DNA from: Nitrososphaerota archaeon
GTDB lineage: Archaea; Thermoproteota; Nitrososphaeria; Nitrososphaerales; UBA183
Direction of reading: 5' to 3'
Assembly: GCA_029785235.1 (NCBI GenBank)
Contig: JAFMAA010000002.1
Location: 1 to 64,000 of the forward strand
Length of the DNA stretch: 64,000 nucleotides
A program made the position numbers and the translations under genes. Shown here piece by piece: positions 40,889-47,886 of the stretch (position 1 is its first letter; the number at the start of each line of letters is the position of its first letter). The notes beneath the pieces were generated by a model. That model did no database searches. It saw only the letters and a program-made list of their open reading frames with translations, and was not told the origin of the DNA.

Positions 40889-42076
40889 CTTCAACTGCCC
40901 GCTCTTGTCCAGGACATACCGCTTGTCGTTGGCCGTGACCGTGTACTTCTTGTTGTCCACGTCACAGAAGACTGACACCTTCACCGGTGTGTCTGCCAAT
41001 GCTTCGAGCTCGCCAGACCGTGAGGTAGCGCCAGTAAGGCCAGAAGCGCCTACTGAAGCCAGTTTCACGACCATCGGCTCGCCGCACTTCCAACAGTTGT
41101 GTGATGCCTCGACGAAGAAGTCGGGGGTCACATCAGTCTCGCTTGACACGGTGTTGACAGGGCTCGACAGAGGATCTGCGAATTTCACCTTAGCGGTGAT
41201 CGTCGCTTCGAAGAAATTAGCGGCCCCGCACGCCTTCTTCTGGCACTTGACCATGTAGCCATCGCCAGTGAGCCAGTCGCCGTTGACAGGCTTCGGCATA
41301 GGGACATCTGGAATTGAACTTGGAGCTTCCCTGGCATCCTCACGCGAAGGCGCCTCGGGAGTGTCGTATTGTGCTGGGGTTGGTGAAGGCTCCCCTAGTT
41401 GTGGAAGGATGGTGAGCAGTGCGTTGCTGTCGATGAGTGATGCGAGGGTCGTTGCTGGCATCTGTGTCTTGCAGACGTGGTCGGCTAGCGCCACCATGCT
41501 CTCTGGCGTTCTGACCTTGCCGATCTCGTCAAGGTGCTTCATGGTGAGCCTGAACCCTGTCTTGCGCTCTGTGTCATAGATGGACTTCATGACGTCCTCG
41601 GTGAAGACGTCGTACAGCTTTGCTCCTGCGTCGACCTTGGAAGAAGTCAGGTTGATCTGCTGAAGTATTTCATCCTTGGTGGACCTGTCGAAGCGGTTGC
41701 TGAGGGTGTGATACAGCTTGATCTTCTCTATCCAGTCGAGATCGCTCCGCACGGCGTTTTCTACGTACGCCCTTGCGAATATGTCGCTGTCAGAGATGTT
41801 CTTGCTGACCATGGCCCTATAGTTCTTGATCTTCTTGTCCTTCTGCGCGGCCATCTTCAGTGCGGCCAGCCTCTTCTGCCCGATGTAGATCAGGTACTTC
41901 CCTGACTCTTCATCTAGCACCGCATATCCCGGCTCAAGCTGTCCCTTGGTCATAATGGAGGCGCATAGCTCTTCCACGTCAGACCCAGAGTAGTTGAACC
42001 TGAACACTGTCAGAGGATGTGGCTCGCACTTCGAAAGCGGTATTTCGTTGTATACATCGTTAGTTTTAGTTACCAT
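40874..42076 (-). CDS. ParB-like protein with C-terminal zinc ribbon
   Basis: 400 aa from the ATG with GGAGGTGA. Residues about 10-75 match the ParB/sulfiredoxin nuclease-like domain: I-P-L-S-K-C-E-P-H-P, then V-E-E-L-C-A-S-I, then Y-I-G-Q-K-R-L-A-A-L (the GERR-like box, Q and K replacing E and R). A helical region to about 215 could hold the HTH. It continues into SNALLTILPQL, which resembles the shared tag, and a P/E linker. The C-terminal third has CQKKAC ... CWKCGE, a zinc ribbon. No ParA is seen nearby. Confidence 0.7.
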   Translation of the reverse strand: MVTKTNDVYNEIPLSKCEPHPLTVFRFNYSGSDVEELCASIMTKGQLEPGYAVLDEESGKYLIYIGQKRLAALKMAAQKDKKIKNYRAMVSKNISDSDIFARAYVENAVRSDLDWIEKIKLYHTLSNRFDRSTKDEILQQINLTSSKVDAGAKLYDVFTEDVMKSIYDTERKTGFRLTMKHLDEIGKVRTPESMVALADHVCKTQMPATTLASLIDSNALLTILPQLGEPSPTPAQYDTPEAPSREDAREAPSSIPDVPMPKPVNGDWLTGDGYMVKCQKKACGAANFFEATITAKVKFADPLSSPVNTVSSETDVTPDFFVEASHNCWKCGEPMVVKLASVGASGLTGATSRSGELEALADTPVKVSVFCDVDNKKYTVTANDKRYVLDKSGQLKPEGR

Positions 42077-42083
42077 TGTTCTT

Positions 42084-43217
42084 TCACCTCCTCCTGGTCC
42101 CGTCGAATTCTGACGGAACAAGCAATCCCTTGATGCCAACGTAATTGACATCCTCCTTGCTTGCCCGTCCAATCCACGCCATCCGGAAGAATTCCACTGC
42201 GTTCTGCTTCGTTGTTGGGTTCATGTTCTTGAACACCTTCTTATCCGACTCCATCAGTGCGTTCAGGGCGATCGTCTCGGGCGACTTTCCGTGGTCCTCA
42301 TGGATCATCCTGTAGTACGTCTCCTTGTACTCTCTGAGCAGGTCTATCATGTGGCCACTCTGGTCGTAGAGAGTCCTACTCATTGGGTAGTTGTTTGATG
42401 ACGGGTTGAACTTCTTCATGATGTTCGCGATCTTCATCTCGCGATACTGGATGCGTGATTTGTCGTCGATGGTGCCCGAGACGCGCTTCTCTGTCTTGAA
42501 GAGCCCAAAGCACCGCTTGCTGCTGACCCTCACATTCACCCGCGAGCTGTCAAACATGGTCCCGATTGCCTTGAACTGGCCCTTTGAGACAGCCACCGTA
42601 GCTCCGACGAGCCGTATGTTCAGCTCGCCGTTCTTGTCGACGTCTGCCAGATCTGGCTTCAGTTTGAGGTCGTAGATGTTGTTGTGAAGCTTCACCAGCT
42701 TCTTCTTACCCTTGTACTGGCGCCCGTCTATCAATATCTGCACCTTCGATGGGTCGCTCGTCATTATCCTGAACGATACCCTCTTCACCTTGAAGAGACG
42801 AAGGTTAGACTTCGACAGAAGGTCCTGGAGCTCCTCGTTGGTCGTAATCATACTGACCTGAGAAGCCGCCTGTTTCACCAGATAGGCAACAGCCTGGTTG
42901 AGAGTGAGGCCGCTCTGCTTCCTGTATTTCTCGATCTGAGGCTCCACCATCTCCATTATCCGCTGCTTCACTTGGTCGCTGAGCGGGAGAGTGCTGACGG
43001 CAGCCTTGACTACGTTGTGGGGCCGCGCATTCTTGGTGATTGCGTATTGGCCCTTTATGAAGTCGTATTGCTTCCTTGTTATGGGGCGGCCACCGAAGAT
43101 CTGGCCCATTTCCGATATCGATGGGGGCACCTCACCATGAGGCGACATAGAGTCGTACACATGTCCACTGTTTTCTTCTTCGCTCAATTCCATCTCCTCG
43201 AATCTTGCGCTCTGCAT
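42084..43217 (-). CDS. Hypothetical protein, about 377 aa
   Basis: Start uncertain (GTG 43229, ATG 43217 or ATG 43193). Acidic N-terminus, helical region to about 150, then a beta-rich middle (VKRVSFRIMTSDPSKVQILIDGRQY; KLVKLHNNIYDL) and a helical basic C-terminus. It is upstream of the ParB-like gene and 8 nt from its start, so probably functionally linked. Not recognised. Confidence 0.65.
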   Translation of the reverse strand: MQSARFEEMELSEEENSGHVYDSMSPHGEVPPSISEMGQIFGGRPITRKQYDFIKGQYAITKNARPHNVVKAAVSTLPLSDQVKQRIMEMVEPQIEKYRKQSGLTLNQAVAYLVKQAASQVSMITTNEELQDLLSKSNLRLFKVKRVSFRIMTSDPSKVQILIDGRQYKGKKKLVKLHNNIYDLKLKPDLADVDKNGELNIRLVGATVAVSKGQFKAIGTMFDSSRVNVRVSSKRCFGLFKTEKRVSGTIDDKSRIQYREMKIANIMKKFNPSSNNYPMSRTLYDQSGHMIDLLREYKETYYRMIHEDHGKSPETIALNALMESDKKVFKNMNPTTKQNAVEFFRMAWIGRASKEDVNYVGIKGLLVPSEFDGTRRR

Positions 43218-43365
43218 CTGAAGGCACACAGACCCCCCAAACTAGATAAGGGGAGGGTTCCGTTTATCTCTCGGCCATGCGAGGGTGATTCCGCGTTTTC
43301 TAAATCGGAAGTTCTGTGGATGAAACTGCGCATGCCTTATTGAGATAATTGTACTTAAAAGGGCC

Positions 43366-43421
43366 CCTCACTATTTTTGATGTAACTTCCTGCGCTGATT
43401 CTACTTACATCAAAAGTGAGG
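43366..43421 (-). terminator. 17-bp inverted repeat with 3-nt bulge
   Basis: CCTCACT(att)TTTGATGTAA at 43366-43385 pairs with TTACATCAAAAGTGAGG at 43405-43421 around a 19-nt loop. It starts 10 nt after the stop at 43432. On the minus strand GGGGCCCTTTTAAGTAC follows, which could be both the U-tract and the next promoter. It is the longest hairpin in the window. Confidence 0.7.
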
Positions 43422-43431
43422 ATTGCTACCC

Positions 43432-43851
43432 TTAGTCAGTTGTTGTGCCCAATTCTGCTTCGACGAATGCGAGTGTATCCAGTTGTTCCGCAACGGCCCT
43501 GCTTAGGAATGACCTGGTAATGAGGTACTCACGCATTGCTTCGCGGAGGACTTCCTCTTCTGTTGTGTTTGCTGCCTCAGCGGCGTTCTTGAGTGCTCTG
43601 ATTTCGCGGCTGTCCTTGTGGTGGAGTACTGTGACTGCCTCGTCGTGCGCTACTCCTTTTCTGACATTGGTTATGGCTGCGAATGGGTCCATCAGTGGAT
43701 CGCGTGTAAGTTCTCCGATTATTGCCTGCATCTGCTTCGTGTCTGGCTGGAACTTGCGCACAACCGAGACAAGGCGCTTCTTTCTCTTGCTTCCGTCTAT
43801 CTTCTTGATCAGCGGTTCGTATTTCTTCAGTAGTTCTTGCGAATGTCGCAT
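43432..43851 (-). CDS. Small helical DNA-binding-like protein, 139 aa
   Basis: Started at the ATG with an AAGTGAAGGA leader. Basic and helical throughout (KKIDGSKRKKRLVSVVRKF). The segment A-A-N-T-T-E-E-E-V-L-R-E-A-M-R-E-Y-L resembles the helical part of ribbon-helix-helix proteins. Ends at a very strong terminator. Function unknown. Confidence 0.6.
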   Translation of the reverse strand: MRHSQELLKKYEPLIKKIDGSKRKKRLVSVVRKFQPDTKQMQAIIGELTRDPLMDPFAAITNVRKGVAHDEAVTVLHHKDSREIRALKNAAEAANTTEEEVLREAMREYLITRSFLSRAVAEQLDTLAFVEAELGTTTD

Positions 43852-43882
43852 GTCCTTCACTTCCTAGCTTGCCTGGAGGGGG

Positions 43883-46087
43883 TCAGCTGACGGCATTTAT
43901 CGCCAGCTCGACGTCTCCAGCCATGTCTTCGTCTTTCGACCGCGCTACTCCTTTCATGAGGAGCAGTGCAAGTTTCTTGTCCTTCGCGGCGGCGTAGATG
44001 CGCAGGAGCAACCATGCCGTGTTTATGCGGTGGTCGCGGCTCCCGTACCCATCATGAACCTGGTAAAAGGGTGTGCCAGTTATGGTCTCGAATTCTTCGC
44101 TCGGGTCTATTGAGAAGGTGAACGCTTTTCCGTTCTTTGTGAGGTACGTGGCTATCTCGAATAGCCGGTCGGCCTTGTCGAGTATCACTACTCTCTTGTC
44201 GTTGGGGTAGATTGTGGAGGCGATGCTAGGGTCATCAAACATGCCTAGAAATATGGTATCATGTGTGAGGAGGTCCTTCACGAGCAGTGTGCCCTTGTTG
44301 GTGACCTGCTGGGTTTTCTCGACCCTATCTGTGAATTCGTCAAGCGTCTCTCCACCTTTGATGTCAACTGCGGAAGTGATTGTGTACTTCGTGGGGAATG
44401 ACTCGAGTAGCTCCGAGTATTTCGTAACCGAGTCCTTCCTGCCTATCTTGATTAGGCCTGTGACGACGACATCCTTGGCGTCTGCGACCGTTGTAGTCTC
44501 GTCAACGAAGGAGTAGGTTGATCTAGCCTTTGACTGGTGGACCGTGTACCCGCGGGCACTCTTTGGCCGCTTGGGCATCTTCAGATTGTTGTCGGTGATG
44601 AACTTCTTTGCGCCCTTCAAGTTCAGTTGCGATATTATCTCCATGATCCTTGGGTCTTGGTCAGCCATTATGATTATGGCCCGAGGGTAGACCTGACTCA
44701 GCAGTTTCAGATGCCTGAAAGTGTAAGGTTCATCTTCTATGAACAGCTCGTCCGTTTTGTACTCGGTGAGCATCGACGCCAACTCGATAATTTGGGCACG
44801 CCTTGCCCGTCCGTGTACCCCCCTTACGCGTGCGCCGAATCTAAGGGCGCCAAGCAGCGCATTAGTTTCTCTGTCGAGGAGGGTTTGACCGGCTTCATCG
44901 GTCCAGGAGTTGGTGTTCGCGAGGAACAACAGGACTGCCTTGTCGACTTTGCTCAGCTTGATGAATTCGTTGACGTTATGGACGCTGTATTTCGAGAAGT
45001 ATTGTGTCAGTGTAGGCCACAGTTTGGCCTGTAGCTGTTCTTCTGTATCTTCTTTGAGGCGCTCTCTGTCTGCTGTGGGTGGGAATGTGCGTTCGTCGGT
45101 GATGCATATCAGCGCTCTGCTGAATGGAAGCTTCAGGTTGGTAGCAACTGGGAGGTTGAGGAGAACGGCTTTCGTGCCATCTCGCTCTATCCTCGGAATT
45201 GAAGGAGAGTTACTATCGGTGCTTTGAGTTATGTTGACAGCGTAGACGTCGAACCCTGGCAAGGTGAATTTGATGAGTTCGCTGTAGCTATATTGACCTG
45301 AGCTGTAGTATCGGCTGGCGTAGCTGTCTAGGAATCTGTCTGTTTCCATCATTACCGAGGCGTAGGTGTAGTTGAGCTTGGTGCGTTCCTTCTTATCCCC
45401 GTCTGCTAGGGTGAGGAATGTGTCTATTGGCGATAGTTTGCAGGCGTGCTTGATGTATGCGACCAGTTTTAGTGGGTCTATCTTCTCATAGATGGCCATG
45501 CTCACTGTCGTCCCGTAGGTCTCCATGGCTGGTGTTGGGAGTATGGAGAAGGCCATCCCGTTCTTGCCCTCTACAGAGAAGCAGCCCGTCTGCCCATCCT
45601 TGGTTCTGTACTTCGTCTGCAGGACCATCCTGTCTGAAAGGGTTGTCCAGGCCAGTCGCCCGAAGCCGAATTGTCCCGGCTTTGTAGGATCGAAGTTTCC
45701 AGACCTTCCCACTACGACATATACGTCCCTGAACATGCTGTATGTGATGCCGGTGCTGTCGGCCTCGGCTATCACAAGGGTCCTGTTTGTCATGTCGTAG
45801 GTGATCTCTATTCTTGGTGAAGCGCAGTACAACTCCTTTGCATTGAGGCATGCCGTGATAGCGTTGGCATAGGTTTCCCTGAAGCCGCTCTCGAAATTAG
45901 CGTATATGCCATTGGCGATTCTTGGTAGGACCGCTTCGGCGTCCAGCTGGACGCGGATCAGCCCGTTGCCGTCGGCCAGCTCCGAGAGTTCAGATGCTAT
46001 GGCACCCTTTTCCATTGCAAGGGGAGTTATCTCTGGGCCAGGCTGTCTGTAGAACGGCTCTTCCTTCTCAGTTTCTTGTTCTGTCAT
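43883..46087 (-). CDS. rIIA-like GHKL ATPase, paralogue 1
   Basis: 734 aa. GHKL (Hsp90/gyrase B/MutL-type) ATP-binding marks: N-box F-R-E-T-Y-A-N-A-I-T-A-C (69-80), A-D-S-T-G-I (109-114), and Q-F-G-F-G-R (139-144). A later P-T-A-D-R-E-R-L-K-E-D box matches the conserved motif beyond the ATPase domain of phage rIIA-like proteins. Length is close to T4 rIIA (about 725 aa). rIIA affects lysis inhibition and exclusion in T4, but its biochemical role is poorly known. Two paralogues are at 47887 and 51871. Confidence 0.75.
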   Translation of the reverse strand: MTEQETEKEEPFYRQPGPEITPLAMEKGAIASELSELADGNGLIRVQLDAEAVLPRIANGIYANFESGFRETYANAITACLNAKELYCASPRIEITYDMTNRTLVIAEADSTGITYSMFRDVYVVVGRSGNFDPTKPGQFGFGRLAWTTLSDRMVLQTKYRTKDGQTGCFSVEGKNGMAFSILPTPAMETYGTTVSMAIYEKIDPLKLVAYIKHACKLSPIDTFLTLADGDKKERTKLNYTYASVMMETDRFLDSYASRYYSSGQYSYSELIKFTLPGFDVYAVNITQSTDSNSPSIPRIERDGTKAVLLNLPVATNLKLPFSRALICITDERTFPPTADRERLKEDTEEQLQAKLWPTLTQYFSKYSVHNVNEFIKLSKVDKAVLLFLANTNSWTDEAGQTLLDRETNALLGALRFGARVRGVHGRARRAQIIELASMLTEYKTDELFIEDEPYTFRHLKLLSQVYPRAIIIMADQDPRIMEIISQLNLKGAKKFITDNNLKMPKRPKSARGYTVHQSKARSTYSFVDETTTVADAKDVVVTGLIKIGRKDSVTKYSELLESFPTKYTITSAVDIKGGETLDEFTDRVEKTQQVTNKGTLLVKDLLTHDTIFLGMFDDPSIASTIYPNDKRVVILDKADRLFEIATYLTKNGKAFTFSIDPSEEFETITGTPFYQVHDGYGSRDHRINTAWLLLRIYAAAKDKKLALLLMKGVARSKDEDMAGDVELAINAVS

Positions 46088-46112
46088 TATTCTCTTATCC
46101 TCTTTGTTTGCT

Positions 46113-46361
46113 TTAACGCACCGACCTTACGACACCGTCGTCTTTCATCAGGCTCTTGACCCGTCTTGGCTCTCTCGTCCAACCGATTAACGGGTTCCAG
46201 TAGCCGAAGCAGTTTTTGCAGAAGAGGAATCCTTCCTCAGCTGCTCCTGCGTCTCCATCATGGCGACTTCCTGGCGCCAGCTTCGCGTGGATGCACTCGA
46301 AGGTCGTGACCTTAGGCGGAGCACGTGCCTGCCTTCCACGAAGGTTTGGCTTCCGCGCCAT
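46113..46361 (-). CDS. Small zinc-binding protein, 82 aa
   Basis: CIHAKLAPGSRH ... CKNCFGYW gives a C-x-H/CxxC zinc site; the ends are basic (MARKPNLRGRQAR, RRVKSLMK). Its stop codon is part of the GCGTTAAAGCAAACAAAGAGG element 30 nt before the first GHKL gene. Confidence 0.6.
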   Translation of the reverse strand: MARKPNLRGRQARAPPKVTTFECIHAKLAPGSRHDGDAGAAEEGFLFCKNCFGYWNPLIGWTREPRRVKSLMKDDGVVRSVR

Positions 46362-46408
46362 GATAGCGAGCGCTTAATACTTGTTTGGATGTGTGCTTTT
46401 TGATAACA

Positions 46409-46549
46409 ATGGGAAGAATAGTAGACGGAGAGATTGTCCTTACCGAAGAGGAAACAAATCGGCTCCTAGAGATTAGAATCAAGGAACGAAATCGCGAAAC
46501 ATCGGACGAAGATAGGAAACTTATATTCCTGGCAAGAAGCGTTCGCTAG
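46409..46549 (+). CDS. Only plus-strand gene, 46 aa
   Basis: ATG at 46409, TAG at 46547-46549. The product MGRIVDGEIVLTEEE... ends in a charged helix (DEDRKLIFLARSVR). Codons such as AGA, ATA, CTT and GAA dominate, so it is A/T-richer than its neighbours. Upstream CTTAATA about 40 nt from the ATG could be a promoter. GCGAA/TTCGC arms near 46567-46583 may form a terminator. It occupies a 239-nt gap and opposes all other genes, so it may be a recent arrival or a regulator. Confidence 0.55.
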   Translation: MGRIVDGEIVLTEEETNRLLEIRIKERNRETSDEDRKLIFLARSVR

Positions 46550-46600
46550 GAATAAACCTCTGTTGGCGAATTTCATTTTCGCTTGTCACTATTAACCCCC

Positions 46601-47026
46601 TCAGTTGGTTATGCGAGGCACACTGCCGATCAATTCCAAGAACGTCGTTGGATTGACCACATGGCGGGATCTCCGAACTGCCGTCGTCAGATACTGCTTC
46701 CAGTCATGCGGTTCGACCCATGACAGGTCGGATACCGCCCTTTTGATGGCGACGCCTTGCTTCCACTTTGGATAGACCGTGTCCATTACCAGCCTGAGCA
46801 TAGCTTCTTGGTTTCTATGGTCTATCGTGTTTAGGATGCCAGTACAGGCAGACCCACCTTCTACAATCATCCACTTGTCGGGTGGTATCATCCTGGCCAC
46901 CGTGAAGCGCAGCCTGCCAAGTTCGCCAGAAAACGACTCGAGGATGACCTTCAGATCGTTATGTGTGAGCTGCAGGTACCCTTCGTATGTCATAGATATT
47001 GTGCCTTCCACATGACTCACTTCCAT
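46601..47026 (-). CDS. Tagged protein, 141 aa
   Basis: No clear Shine-Dalgarno lies before the ATG at 47026. A GTG at 47011 with GGAAGTGAG upstream is an alternative. An alpha/beta body with TVARMIPPDKWMIVEGG, then the end NPTTFLELIGSVPRITN. The FLELIG tag matches that of the 20845 product. A T-rich GTTTTTACG element lies just upstream. Confidence 0.65.
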   Translation of the reverse strand: MEVSHVEGTISMTYEGYLQLTHNDLKVILESFSGELGRLRFTVARMIPPDKWMIVEGGSACTGILNTIDHRNQEAMLRLVMDTVYPKWKQGVAIKRAVSDLSWVEPHDWKQYLTTAVRRSRHVVNPTTFLELIGSVPRITN

Positions 47027-47091
47027 TGTAAATCGTAAAAACGGAGGAAACGGACAGGCGGTTGCCTGTCCGTCCTCTCTCGCTGGAACTT

Positions 47092-47391
47092 CTAGTCCAG
47101 CATGTTACGTCGAGGGGTGTAGTCCCTAACGTGTCGGATCGCGTAGATCCCGGGTGCCAGGTCCAGCTTCGGGTGCTGGGTGTGCGTCATTGTGCTGGCC
47201 TCGTCGAGTACCGCGTAGTTGGTCTCGTTGTCACCTGCGAACGCAGCTGATACGTCCAGCACGTGGTTGACACCAGACTCGCTGTGCATCTCGATCTTCT
47301 TGGTGGCGAGCTTCCTTGCTGACTTCGGTACAGCCGAAATCCTCTCCACGATGACGTCCCCCTGATGTCCTACGATTGTCCTCTTTGGCAT
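47092..47391 (-). CDS. Tandem paralogue A, 99 aa
   Basis: About 68% identical, without gaps, to the product of 47506-47799 (65 of 96 aligned residues). Conserved parts are R-T-I-V-G-H-Q-G-D-V-I-V-E-R at the N-terminus, H-S-E-S-G-x-N-H-V-L, M-T-H-x-Q-H-P, and L-A-P-G-I-Y ... R-H-V-R-D-Y-T-P-R-R-N-M-L-D at the end. The T-H-x-x-H-P ... P-G-x-Y-x-V-x-x-x-R-x-Y pattern occurs in small phage and bacterial hypothetical proteins I recall, with no known function. Confidence 0.75.
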   Translation of the reverse strand: MPKRTIVGHQGDVIVERISAVPKSARKLATKKIEMHSESGVNHVLDVSAAFAGDNETNYAVLDEASTMTHTQHPKLDLAPGIYAIRHVRDYTPRRNMLD

Positions 47392-47429
47392 GTTTCTTAA
47401 CCTCTGTTGATTATTTAACGACGTCGATG

Positions 47430-47470
47430 GTAGCGGCGTCCCTTAGGTCAACAATCTGGGACGCGGCTAC
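47430..47470 (-). promoter_or_regulatory. 13-bp hairpin between the tandem paralogues
   Basis: GTAGCGGCGTCCC (47430-47442) and GGGACGCGGCTAC (47458-47470) pair at 12 of 13 positions around a 15-nt loop, in the 114-nt gap between paralogues. A CGTTAAATAA run lies 10 nt beyond on the minus strand. It could terminate copy B or protect its transcript from decay. Confidence 0.6.
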
Positions 47471-47505
47471 TCCTACGGTCTACGGGTGCTGCAGTTTTTG
47501 GCGCT

Positions 47506-47799
47506 CTAGTCGAGCATGTTGCGCCGGGGCGTGTAGTCGCGGACGTGCCTGACCGAGTAGATGCCTGGTGCCAAACTCAGCGTCGGATGCTGAGGGTGGG
47601 TCATCTGGGTTGGCTCGTCGGCAATCACGTAGCTCTCTTCCGAGTCGGCATTGAAAACCGCCGACGCGTTGAGGACGTGGTTGTTTCCGGACTCGCTGTG
47701 CAGGCTCAGAGTCTTTGAAGTCGCCTTGACGGCGTTCTTCGGGACTTCGGAGACCCGCTCAACGATCACGTCGCCCTGGTGTCCTACTATTGTTCTCAC
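47506..47799 (-). CDS. Tandem paralogue B, 97 aa
   Basis: GTG start preceded by AGGAGGTGATAT, the strongest ribosome-binding site I saw in the window and a near-complete anti-Shine-Dalgarno match. High expression is therefore likely. The sequence is about two-thirds identical to paralogue A, differing mostly in the middle. Both end in the identical 14 residues beginning RHVRDY. Confidence 0.75.
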   Translation of the reverse strand: MRTIVGHQGDVIVERVSEVPKNAVKATSKTLSLHSESGNNHVLNASAVFNADSEESYVIADEPTQMTHPQHPTLSLAPGIYSVRHVRDYTPRRNMLD

Positions 47800-47886
47800 T
47801 CTTCATATCACCTCCTTTTCGAGTACTTTGCCCGTTTAGAAGTCGGGAGGTCCGGGCCAGAACCCCTTCATCCTGCTGGAACAGCG

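Noticed and set aside
44214..46116. Long plus-strand frames opposite the first GHKL gene
   Set aside because: They are antisense shadows of a well-supported protein and lack ribosome-binding sites.
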